A stretch of DNA of 64,000 bases from Runella sp. SP2. GTDB lineage: Bacteria > Bacteroidota > Bacteroidia > Cytophagales > Spirosomataceae. A program made the position numbers and the translations under genes. The first letter of the stretch is position 1, and each line of letters opens with the position of its first letter. Location: contig NZ_CP031030.1 in NCBI RefSeq assembly GCF_003711225.1, forward strand, positions 5,022,001-5,086,000. Reading direction: 5' to 3'. The notes under the pieces were generated by a model that did not search any database, was not told the DNA's origin, and was given only the letters and a program-made list of their open reading frames with translations. This document shows positions 20,026 to 28,800 of the stretch, one piece after another.

Positions 20026-20286
20026 ATGGAATCAACCTTTGTGTTACGCCGCGACGAACTGAATACCGAATTTATTGAAGTAATCAAAACGCTGTTTAAA
20101 AATCAACAGGAATTACAAATTACGGTTACCGCCTCGCACGATTTTGGGCTTAATGAACCTGAAAGTGCAGATGCTTATTGGGCACGATTAAAAAAGGCCG
20201 CCGCCAATGTAGAGTCAAGGACTCAGGTCGTAGAAGTTACAGAGGATGAGCTAGATGATATGACTAAGCGACTATTACAAAAATGA
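20026..20286 (+). CDS. Small acidic protein, possible orphan antitoxin
   Basis: An 86-residue soluble protein starting at ATG 20026, 30 bp after uvrA; an upstream in-frame TTG (20005) is ignored. I do not recognise the family firmly. The N-terminal half looks like alternating strands and a helix (ELNTEFIEVIKTLF), and the C-terminal tail is acidic and helical (TEDELDDMTKRLLQK), similar in style to small antitoxins. An ATG overlaps the stop (20283) but its frame closes after eight codons, so no toxin follows. The function stays open. Confidence 0.55.
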   Translation: MESTFVLRRDELNTEFIEVIKTLFKNQQELQITVTASHDFGLNEPESADAYWARLKKAAANVESRTQVVEVTEDELDDMTKRLLQK

Positions 20287-20359
20287 GAAGGTTGAAAACA
20301 CCATTGTAATCCAATTCATTAGCCAAACTTTATTACTAACTAAATAGCAACAAACGTAA

Positions 20360-20881
20360 ATGCAGCCATTTACAATAAATTCAGTGTTAACCGAAAAAGA
20401 TGCCATAGTAATAGGCGAAAAGTTATTTAGAAAACGTAACAGATACGTCTTTTGGGGAGGCCGCATTATTGCTTATCTATCGTTATTTACTTCGTTTTTT
20501 TTAGTTCAATTAGAGTTTGAGCGTAAGGCTAATGAGCCTAGTAATTTTCTTGAAACCATCTGTTTAATAATCATCTCTCTATTGCTATTACTACTTCCTA
20601 AGCTAAGGGCATACCAATTTCGTAAAAACTTCATGTCAAATGCCTCAGTTAAAAATGGCTTAGTATCCCGTTTTAGTGATGATAAAATAGAAATTTTAGC
20701 GGGAGAGTCTACTTCCCAAGCTCCATGGGTCACTGTGTATGATTTCGTCCAAATTTCAAACTGGCACCTTCTCATGTTCAATGAGGTTAATTACATACCT
20801 ATTTCTAAAAATCAGATAACAGAAGAACAGGTTTTGTGGATTGAATCTAAAATTGAGAAACAAAAACTATTGAGTAAATAG
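20360..20881 (+). CDS. Membrane protein, YcxB-like
   Basis: A 173-residue protein with two adjacent membrane helices (about residues 34-50 and 64-80) and a C-terminal soluble domain (about 95-170) that includes VYDFVQISNWHLLMF followed by YIPISKNQIT. This two-helix plus PH-like layout fits the YcxB-like family, whose function is unknown. The assignment is from pattern and memory, not from a search. It stands alone, is somewhat AT-richer than its neighbours, and is followed by a repeat-rich intergenic stretch. Confidence 0.6.
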   Translation: MQPFTINSVLTEKDAIVIGEKLFRKRNRYVFWGGRIIAYLSLFTSFFLVQLEFERKANEPSNFLETICLIIISLLLLLLPKLRAYQFRKNFMSNASVKNGLVSRFSDDKIEILAGESTSQAPWVTVYDFVQISNWHLLMFNEVNYIPISKNQITEEQVLWIESKIEKQKLLSK

Positions 20882-20989
20882 ACTGTATTAAAATCAGTGT
20901 AATCAATGCTTATTTTAAGCTAGTCTCAAGCCCTACACCGCAGCGGCAGTAATTTTTAAGTAATAAAGCAAAAGTTTTAGAGTAATTCA

Positions 20990-21310
20990 AAGCAGCCTCG
21001 GTAGAGGCGCAACATTTGTAGTAACAGCAGGTGATTTTTTAATTTTTGCTTCGGAGAAGCATAACAAAGCAACAAGTTATGCTTCCGCTCGGGCGGCCCC
21101 GTCCGAAGCAAAAGGGTTTTATGGATGCCCCTCTACTACTACAAAGGTTGTGCTTCCGCACAGGCGGCCCTGTCCGAAGCGATATAAACTACAAATACAC
21201 TAAAATTTATGCTCAACTACTTAACACTTCAACTTCTGAAAATCAGGGCTAAAGCCCCATTATATTCTCATACTTCATCCCCCAGCCTAAAGGCATGGGG
21301 TTAAAGTAGA
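20990..21310. repeat. Cluster of REP-like palindromes
   Basis: A 480-bp gene-free stretch between the YcxB-like gene and the diheme cytochrome gene. It holds GCTTC-GGA-GAAGC (21048-21060), AGCATAAC/GTTATGCT (21058-21083), two related palindromes beginning GCTTCCG and ending CGAAGC (21081-21109 and 21152-21180), GGGCT-AA-AGCCC (21246-21257) and CCCC-A-GCCT-AA-AGGC-AT-GGGG (21280-21300). GTAGAGGCGCAACATTTGTAGTA (in part, near 21002) recurs in inverted, diverged form near 21133-21151. They look like REP elements moved by REP-associated transposases; no such transposase is in the window. Confidence 0.75.
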
Positions 21311-21362
21311 AGCAACTTTATGTCCACTTACCTTTGCTTATCTGTTTACAAAGTCCCAGCCA

Positions 21363-22460
21363 CTATTTCCTCTTCTGCAACCCATCAATCCACTGCGTAA
21401 TCAGCGCTACGCCTTCTTTGTGGATGCTCACTCGACCGATTTCGGGCATCATTACCCCTGGATGCACCGAATCCATGCGGTAAGTAAGAATCGATTCTTT
21501 CCCTTTTCCTGGGTTAATGTCAAATCGGTAAGGCCCCGCCCCCATCCCCGCTGCTACGGGCGACTTCAACACTCCCCAATGAAACGGGTCTTTTTCTTCG
21601 TAATTTAGGTACAAACCCGACGTAGAAGCGGGGCCATTGGCGTGGTGACAATGCCCGCAGTTCACGTCCAAATACGAACGTGCACGGTCATTGAGCGATG
21701 CCTTCGCTTCGTTCATACTTACCAACGGAATTACTTTCGCAATGTCTTCTGCTTTGGCTTTCAGATACCCCACTTTTTGCCAACGAGCCAACTGGTTTTC
21801 TTTTCCATCTTGGTAGGCAAGCTCATGGTTTAGTTGCTTGATTTTTGGCCCAATAGGCATAAAAACGTCCTTCCGATTGTGGCAGCTTTTACACTGATTT
21901 TTGTTGGGAATGGCATAATTTATCTGGTGCGTTTGCCCTCCTTCGTCTTTCCAGCTTACAGGAATCGTTTCACCCGTTATTTTATAATCGGCTTCGGTTT
22001 GGTCATCCTTCCAGCGGTAGGGATAGGCTTTCCACGTTCCTTGGTCTTTTACTAACAGGCGCGTTTCAAGAATACGACGCTCGCCCGTTGGTTTGGAGAA
22101 ATCTTGGGGATAGTAGAAATTTTTGACCAAAATTGTTTTATCAGGAAAATCCAACGGTTCGTTGGGCTGGTTTACATCAAACGTCGCCGAAGTACCTTCG
22201 GGCATCCAAACAAACCGTTTTTTAAAGGCATAGTCGGTAAACAATGTCGCGGCAGGTTCGTATTCCAGCACGTTGTCGTTGGGTAACAATTGCTTTAATT
22301 CTCCTTTGTAAAAACCGTATTCTGAGAGCTTTTTAAGGGGAAATTCGCTAAAATTCAGTTGAGAAGGGTGCGACGTTGAGCTGTTTTGAACCCTGCAACT
22401 GTATAGCCAACCGAGTGTTATCGTTACCGCAGCTAAGTATAAGAATTTTGATTTGAACAT
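21363..22460 (-). CDS. Diheme cytochrome c lipoprotein, TIGR03806-type
   Basis: A 365-residue exported protein. A short hydrophobic N-terminus ends at Cys22, a probable but imperfect lipobox. Two heme c sites are seen, CKSCH (190-194) and CGHCH (268-272), with a late Met-rich PGVMMPEIGR segment that could supply an axial ligand. The arrangement recalls the SO_2930/TIGR03806 group of uncharacterised diheme proteins. Members often lie next to a parallel beta-helix protein (TIGR03805), and the next gene upstream is exactly that. Both are on the same strand, 80 bp apart. A redox role at the outer membrane or periplasm is inferred; the substrate is unknown. Confidence 0.85.
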   Translation of the reverse strand: MFKSKFLYLAAVTITLGWLYSCRVQNSSTSHPSQLNFSEFPLKKLSEYGFYKGELKQLLPNDNVLEYEPAATLFTDYAFKKRFVWMPEGTSATFDVNQPNEPLDFPDKTILVKNFYYPQDFSKPTGERRILETRLLVKDQGTWKAYPYRWKDDQTEADYKITGETIPVSWKDEGGQTHQINYAIPNKNQCKSCHNRKDVFMPIGPKIKQLNHELAYQDGKENQLARWQKVGYLKAKAEDIAKVIPLVSMNEAKASLNDRARSYLDVNCGHCHHANGPASTSGLYLNYEEKDPFHWGVLKSPVAAGMGAGPYRFDINPGKGKESILTYRMDSVHPGVMMPEIGRVSIHKEGVALITQWIDGLQKRK

Positions 22461-22540
22461 ACTTTTAGTATTTTATTGGGTAACCACTACGTGGCAATTA
22501 ACGAAATAACATAAGCCATGCCGTGTAACGGCTACCCTTA

Positions 22541-23827
22541 TTATTGCCCCACCGACGCCACGTCCGTTTTTACCTCTACGTTACACATCGCAAACGGCTT
22601 GACATCATTAAAGACCTCAATTTCGGTGACTGCACCGCTGGCAGGGATTAGGAAGCGCGAGAAACGAAAATCTTTCTGGTTTTCTTTGATGCAAATATTC
22701 ATCGGATTTTGCTCCGCCGATTTTCCTTTTTTCTCGTCGATGATGCCATCATAAATCACATCTTGCGATTTAAAGCACTTCGCCGCCACCAATTTCCCCA
22801 TTTCTTTGGTCAAGTCAGGTACTCCGAACGTCCGCTCAAAGGTATTGTCATGCACCGAAACGTTGGTGGTAAACGGCGACCAACCAGGGTGGTTAGGAAT
22901 GGGCAACTCGGTGATGTGATAACTTGCAATGGCAATCGAGTACGTCTTGTGATTCAAAATTTTATTGTTAAAAATCTCCACCTCATTTCCTGCCAGCACG
23001 ATAATGCCGCTGCCTGGAGGAATCATCGTTACGGCATTGCCATTTTGACCATTGCTCACTTCGGCAAAGTTTTCGTGGTTGTTTTCTTTCAATGTGTTGT
23101 TATACACTTTTGTACGCGAACCAAAAGCCTTGGGCAAACCTGGTAAATTAAAAATCAAAATTCCTCCCGTGTTGTTTTCGGCAAGGTTGTTATACACTTC
23201 GGCATTGTCCGAGTTTTCGATTTCGATACCCGCTACGTTTTCAAACACATAATTGTCACGAACAATGATGTTTTCCGATTGCCCCACGTAAATGCCCGCG
23301 TCGCGCGAGTGAGAAACTTCGCATTTTTCTACCAATACATTTTTGCATTGAACGGGATAAATGCCGTAAGTACCGTTTTTAGAATTTTTATCGTTGGTCC
23401 AAGTAGTGTTCACCGCGCGGAACGTGATGTTGTTGCAGTGTTGCGTTTTGATGCAATCCCCAGGCGCATCCATGACAGTAAAATCTTGCAGCGTAATGCC
23501 ATCGCCCGCAATTTTCACCCCTTCGCCTCCCGTTTTGATGTTTTTAAAAGACAATACCGTGTTGTACATTCCCGCTCCTTTGATGGTTACTTTGTTGACT
23601 TTATCCAAAATCAACTGGGTATTCATTTCGTAAAAGCCTTCGGGAATTTCAATTGTCTCGCCTTCTTTTGCTTCAATAAACTTTGCAACCAGCGCCTCCA
23701 TTTGCTCGGGCGTAGCCTTTGGCAAAGTGACAATGTCTAGCTTACTTTTTTTAGTTTCTTTGGAACCACAGGCGGTCATCAAGACGGCTACCATGACAGC
23801 CCCGACGAAGGTTGTTAATAATTTCAT
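22541..23827 (-). CDS. Parallel beta-helix lipoprotein, TIGR03805-type
   Basis: A 428-residue lipoprotein (lipobox LMTAC, Cys20). Residues about 70-330 form consecutive right-handed beta-helix turns, seen as repeated NNI/NIIVRDN/AEVYNN/VEIFNN motifs, the fold used by pectate lyases and alginate epimerases. No catalytic lyase residues can be assigned by eye. It is paired with the diheme cytochrome gene downstream, the known neighbourhood of the TIGR03805/TIGR03806 families (from memory). The job of the pair is not established. A carbohydrate-binding or -modifying role tied to electron transfer is a guess. Confidence 0.85.
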   Translation of the reverse strand: MKLLTTFVGAVMVAVLMTACGSKETKKSKLDIVTLPKATPEQMEALVAKFIEAKEGETIEIPEGFYEMNTQLILDKVNKVTIKGAGMYNTVLSFKNIKTGGEGVKIAGDGITLQDFTVMDAPGDCIKTQHCNNITFRAVNTTWTNDKNSKNGTYGIYPVQCKNVLVEKCEVSHSRDAGIYVGQSENIIVRDNYVFENVAGIEIENSDNAEVYNNLAENNTGGILIFNLPGLPKAFGSRTKVYNNTLKENNHENFAEVSNGQNGNAVTMIPPGSGIIVLAGNEVEIFNNKILNHKTYSIAIASYHITELPIPNHPGWSPFTTNVSVHDNTFERTFGVPDLTKEMGKLVAAKCFKSQDVIYDGIIDEKKGKSAEQNPMNICIKENQKDFRFSRFLIPASGAVTEIEVFNDVKPFAMCNVEVKTDVASVGQ

Positions 23828-23905
23828 GTACAGGAATGAGGTTTATGGTTGTTGGACAAAAGTATAGTCTTATTGGCAGACTGTTTCTTGACATTTGTCA
23901 AAAAA

Positions 23906-24490
23906 TCAACGACTTACTCGTTTGGCGCGGATTCGGCTGAGGGTTTCGCCGCTGATTCCCAAGAAAGAAGCAATCATCGACAGCGGTACTCGTTGTAAAA
24001 TTTGGGGTTTTTGTTCCATCAGGTGCTGATAGCGTTCAGCGGCGTTTTGAGTTTGTAGCTCTTTGATATAGGAATCGCTATTCATCAAATAATGTTCCGC
24101 GATGATGCGCCCCAAACGTTCAATCTCGTGAAATTGGTCGTACAGCTGGTACAAATCTTCGCGACTTACTTGTATCACTTTGGTAGGTTCAATGGCCTGA
24201 ATCGCCGTGTGACTCGGTTTTTGGGAAATGAAACTTGGCAACGACACTGCAATGTCTTTTTCGAGCCCAAACCACACCACTACTTCCTCGGTTTGTTCAT
24301 TGAGATAATATTCTCGAACGCACCCCTTTACCACAAACGAAATCAGATCGTTGACGCCATTCAACGGCACAATATACTCACGTTTAGCGTATTGTCGCAC
24401 TTTCAAAACGCCCGACAAAGCCGTTTTCGCCTCCACCGACAGCGGAATAAATGCTTCTAAATACGTAATAAAATCAACTTCCGACTGCAT
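23906..24490 (-). CDS. Crp/Fnr-family transcriptional regulator
   Basis: A 194-residue regulator beginning at ATG 24490 (an in-frame TTG at 24547 would place a repeat-like sequence in the protein). The N-terminal cyclic-nucleotide-binding-like jelly roll covers about residues 1-115. A dimer helix follows, then a C-terminal helix-turn-helix, VPLSMIASFLGISGETLSRIR. The domain lacks the Cys cluster of true Fnr, so the signal is unknown. Divergence from Crp is strong, typical of Bacteroidota single regulators. It reads away from the beta-helix gene's promoter region by 78 bp on the same strand and could control it. Confidence 0.85.
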   Translation of the reverse strand: MQSEVDFITYLEAFIPLSVEAKTALSGVLKVRQYAKREYIVPLNGVNDLISFVVKGCVREYYLNEQTEEVVVWFGLEKDIAVSLPSFISQKPSHTAIQAIEPTKVIQVSREDLYQLYDQFHEIERLGRIIAEHYLMNSDSYIKELQTQNAAERYQHLMEQKPQILQRVPLSMIASFLGISGETLSRIRAKRVSR

Positions 24491-24803
24491 AGATATGGCC
24501 TCTCCTAAATCCTCCCCTGTTAGGGAGGACTTCCGTTTAAAAATCAAATCTCAATATGTTGGTTTGGGTCTGCGCCACTATACCAAAACGGTGGCTCAGT
24601 ATCGATAAACAAGCTAGAAGATAGTGGTTTCGCATAGGGTTTAGGGGGTGAATTGGCGTAAAATACGCATAGCGTATTGACAAATTATTGTTTTTGTCAA
24701 TATACTACAAAAATAATTTTATGTAAAAACCCTGAAAAGCTTGTTATTATGACGTAGGAGGCTATTTTCCCCATTTATGGAGGGCTGAATAGAATAAAGT
24801 GGG
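24491..24803. promoter_or_regulatory. Gene-free region with dyads upstream of the Crp/Fnr gene
   Basis: This 313-bp stretch lies between the regulator start and the nuclease stop. It holds TCCTCCC/GGGAGGA (24510-24529), ATACGC-ATA-GCGTAT (24663-24677) and GTATTGACAAA facing TTTGTCAATA (24674-24702). The last pair, about 190 bp before the regulator start, is a possible operator. None matches the textbook CRP or FNR box. Confidence 0.4.
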
Positions 24804-25604
24804 CTACTTTTTGTCTGATAGTTTTTGCTTCACACTTTGAACAAAATCAACGGAAACACCTGCTAAGTCTGCAATTTGCTCTAATGTCAGATTCAATTTT
24901 TGAAGCAAATTCTCTACAAACTTTCTTTTTGCTTTGACTACAAAATAGTCATTTTCTTCATTTAGGTATTTTGCGATGCTTTCCATTATTTCATCAATTT
25001 TTAAATCTAATTTACGTAACTCTGCCAAGATACGCAACTGGTTGATGTATTTCTTTAACGATAAATCTGTTTCAGCAGTTTCTTCGAGCCTGCTAATTAT
25101 TTTTTCAATTGCATTTTTAGGATTATCTGCACCAAAATTGCTCAAAACGGCAAAAACAATTTCTTCAGGTTTAGACGACTTTAGAAATAATTGGTAGTCA
25201 ATCATTTTGAGAAACCGTAGATTATACTCAAAATTTAAACCCTTGGTTTGCAAATTTGTTACCATTTGCGGCGTTCCTTTACCAAGAAAAACCACGAATT
25301 GTTCCACAGGCTCTTTGTACTTTCTCAAAAGCATCGCTTTGTATTCTAGCATGCGATACACCATTTCTGGTTCATCTGCAACTTGAAACTCTATTTGAAG
25401 CACAAAACTATTACCCTCACTATCAACAACTTTCTTTAATACATCAGGCTTGCGTTCTTTGGTATGCTGCACATCATCAGGTAATTCTTCCGTAGAGACT
25501 GCCAAAATACCCAGTACATTTTTCATAAGGCTTGGTATGACAGCCTCTATATTTTCTTTAAAAATCTTATCGTACTGATTGGTTTGTTTCTTATTTTGTT
25601 TCAT
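24804..25604 (-). CDS. Rpn-family PD-(D/E)XK nuclease-like protein
   Basis: A 266-residue cytoplasmic protein of the Rpn (recombination-promoting nuclease, formerly PD-(D/E)XK transposase-like) group. The core has a conserved KPDVLKKVVD segment followed by FVLQIEFQVADEPEMVYRMLEY, where Asp in the first and Glu-X-Gln in the second stand for the nuclease core. The C-terminus holds a short helix-turn-helix-like tail (LTLEQIADLAGVSVDFVQSVK). In E. coli these proteins raise RecA-independent recombination. There are no inverted repeats or second transposase gene here, so it is not a complete mobile element. Confidence 0.82.
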   Translation of the reverse strand: MKQNKKQTNQYDKIFKENIEAVIPSLMKNVLGILAVSTEELPDDVQHTKERKPDVLKKVVDSEGNSFVLQIEFQVADEPEMVYRMLEYKAMLLRKYKEPVEQFVVFLGKGTPQMVTNLQTKGLNFEYNLRFLKMIDYQLFLKSSKPEEIVFAVLSNFGADNPKNAIEKIISRLEETAETDLSLKKYINQLRILAELRKLDLKIDEIMESIAKYLNEENDYFVVKAKRKFVENLLQKLNLTLEQIADLAGVSVDFVQSVKQKLSDKK

Positions 25605-25766
25605 TATGTAAAATGACCTCTAAGCAACTATTTATGAAAAATTCAAGTCTCTCGAAACCGAGATAATACGAAAGTTAATTTTTATTGGGTCTCCATACAA
25701 CCGAAGGGAAGCAACCGAAGTACAATTTAAATTCAAAAATATCAGTAAGTACTTAATTACTTTCCC

Positions 25767-25796
25767 CGCTGCCGAAAGCTCAAACTTTCGGCAGCG
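25767..25796. terminator. Hairpin after the giant fusion gene
   Basis: A perfect 12-bp inverted repeat (CGCTGCCGAAAG / CTTTCGGCAGCG) with a 6-nt loop lies 10 bp beyond the stop of the gene at 25806. The expected T-run after it is weak, so termination is likely but not certain. Confidence 0.5.
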
Positions 25797-25805
25797 CGAA
25801 TCTTT

Positions 25806-28800
25806 TTACTTCTTCGCTTGCTTATCACCTTTTACCGAGCGCAGGTACTTGACCAAATCCAGCACTTCCTGATCTGATAGGTTATCGAACAAACCGACGG
25901 GCATTAGCGATGTCGGCATTACTTCCCGCGACTGAATGGCGGATTTGTTGACAACCACAGCATCTTGCCCGACGACGCGCATCGTTAGCTGACGCTCATT
26001 TTCGGCAATGACGTTGCCTGAGTACGTGCGTCCGTCACGGGTAGTGACGACGACGAGTTTGTAATCATCCTGAATTTCACCGCTGGGGTTCAGGACATTG
26101 AACAACAAATAGTCGAGACTGGCGCGGTTGGAGCCTGTCAAATCGGGGCCAATGTTGCCGCCTTTACCGTACATTTTGTGGCAGCTTCCGCACGTCCGCT
26201 GAAACACCGCCTCGCCCTTCACGGGATTGGCCGTCGCAACGGCTTTTTCGGTAATCATGCGCTGGTATTTGGCATATGATTTTTCCAGCGATGGCTCCTG
26301 CTCAATCGGCCCCCACACTTCGATGAACCCGCTACCGACCACCCGCAGCAACTGCCGCGCAGCATACGGCGGCACGTCCCGCTTGGGGATCGTCTGGTTT
26401 TTAAGGGCTTGCGTCAACTGCCAGCCGTATTTTGGCCGCGACGAAAGGGTCTGAATGGCTTGTTGTTTCTCAGCCGCCGTAAAGTCTTTGTAATTCGCAA
26501 TCAGCAACTTCGCCAGTGGTTCTTTGTCATAATCGGCAATGGCCCGAATCACGTCCAGACGCAGTTTTGGCTCGTTGAGCAAGGCAGGAATTTCGGCCAC
26601 CAGTTCCTCGCGCTTGCGAACGGCAATGGCCTGTAACGCCTGCTGACGCTGTACCAACGGCGCATTTTTGTTTTTGAGCGCCACCATCGACTTCTGCGTG
26701 GCTTCGGTATCGCCAAAACGCTGGGCAATCTGTAACGCCAGTTGGGCGGTTTCACCCCCGCTTTGTTTGAGTTTGGCGTACAACCCCGACCAGTTGGCAG
26801 GGGCTTTGAGGTCAAAACGGCCTTCCAGCCCATCGCGCATCCCTTCCAGCATACTGACAACATTTAGCTTTGGCAAAGTCTGGAACTTTGCCAAAGCTTC
26901 CACTACGCTTTCTGGTGCATTGGCATCAATCAACCGACGGGCTACGTACTTCGATACCAGTGGAATCTGCGCCTGAGCGGCCAAGTCCAACGCCCGTTGC
27001 GGATTGGTTTTTACCAGTGGTTCCAGTCCGAACCAAATCATTTTAGGCAAATTGTGGTCTTCGTTGTCTTCGCCGTGACGCGACAATTGCTCCGCGATTT
27101 TCCACGCCGTTTCAGTATCCACCCGCTGTATGGCCGATGCCAGATACAACCGAACGACGGGCGAAGGGTCGTCTTTGGTCATTTTTACGAATGCGGCCAA
27201 TGCCGCCGAGTTAGGGGCTTTGTCTTCACACAACAACTGAATCGCCCACGCCCGCACGTATTCATCCTTGTCCGCCAGCGATGCCTGTAAATCATTGGCT
27301 GACAAGTGGTTGGTCACGTACAACGCCCACATCCCCCGAAGGCGAAAATCAGGATTGGTATGTTGTTGAAAAATCGTCTGGAGTTCCGTCACCGCATCGG
27401 CAGCAATGCTTCCTTTGACGGCGCGTGCCTGAAGAATCACCCGTGCACGGCGCGCGTGCCAGTCACTCGGGCTGGTTTGCAGGGCGGCGAGTTGTTTATC
27501 CGTTAGTTTTGACAAATCATCGTAGCGGCCATCCCAGTTCTTGGCCAGTGATTCTTTCGGCATAATGCGAAAAATTCGCCCCGTTTCGCTGTTCACCACT
27601 TCCTTACCACAAATGTCAGCATCGTGCCAGTCGAGCACATACAGCCCGCCGTCAGGCCCCACTTCCATGCTGAACCCTACCCACTGGGCGTTGTTTGCCA
27701 TCAGGAGTTCATCGCCGTGTTTGGCCACAAACCCCGACCCGCGCGGCACCAGCACATCCGATAAAACGGCGTGTTCGTGGATGTTAGCCATAAAAATACG
27801 CCCCTTGTGCTCCTCAGGAAACGCATCCGACTGATACACCCGCGCCCCACCGTGGGCCGAGCGGTGGCTGTGGTCGGCAATGGTTCGTATATCGCTGTAA
27901 ATGTAGGGGTTAAAGTGCTGCCCGCCCTGACGGTGGTAAATCCCGCCCAAAATAATATGCCACATGTGCGGAATCACGCAGGCGCTGATAAATAGCTGCC
28001 CTTTGGCATTATAGTCAATTCCCCACGGGTTACTGAACCCGTGCGCTACTACTTCAAACTTATCTTTAGTCGGGTGATAACGCCACACCCCGCCGTTGAT
28101 GTCCACGCCTTCGCCTTGCAAAATATCTTCGGGGAACGGGTCTTTGTGGCGATACAGTTTGCCTTTGCCCTGTGGTTTACGCACCTTCGACGGCGTCGCA
28201 AATCCCTGACAGCCGTACAACCAGCCATCGGGTCCCCAATGCAGGCTGTTCAGCGTTTCGTGGCGGTCGCGAATGCCCCAGCCCGTCAAACGTACTTCAA
28301 TATCGTTCATGTCGGCCACGTCGTCGTGGTTGCGGTCGGGCACAAAAAGCAGGTTCGGCGGAGCACCCAGATACAGCCCGTCGAAACCCACCGCCATGGC
28401 TGCAGGAAAGGCAATGCCTTCTAAAAACACCTTTTTGGTATCAGCCACGCCGTCGTGGTTGGTATCTTCCAGAATCAGGATACGGCTATTACCTGCGTTT
28501 GAGAAACCACTTCCCCGCGATTCATAATCACGGTTTTCGGCCACCCACAGGCGACCACGGTCGTCCCAGCAAAAGGCCATTGGCTGTGTCATCATCGGTT
28601 CCGATGCCCACGTATTTACCTTAAAGCCTTCCTTTAACGTCATGTTGGCGATGGCTTCTTCGGGCGTCAGAAACTTAGCGTCGCGGCCTTCCTGCTGCGC
28701 AATTCCCCACAACGAATACATCATTTCCTGCCCGCTGTAGTCGCTCCACGTGTTGTTCATTTTCACGTCGTTGAGCTCGCCCGTATAAATCACTAACTGG

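Noticed and set aside
24804-25604. Complete transposon
   Set aside because: The Rpn-type gene has no terminal inverted repeats or accessory genes, and the family is not a classic transposase.
25767-25796. Insertion-sequence end near the Rpn-like gene
   Set aside because: The inverted repeat is a short hairpin without a partner on the other side, and no target duplication was seen.
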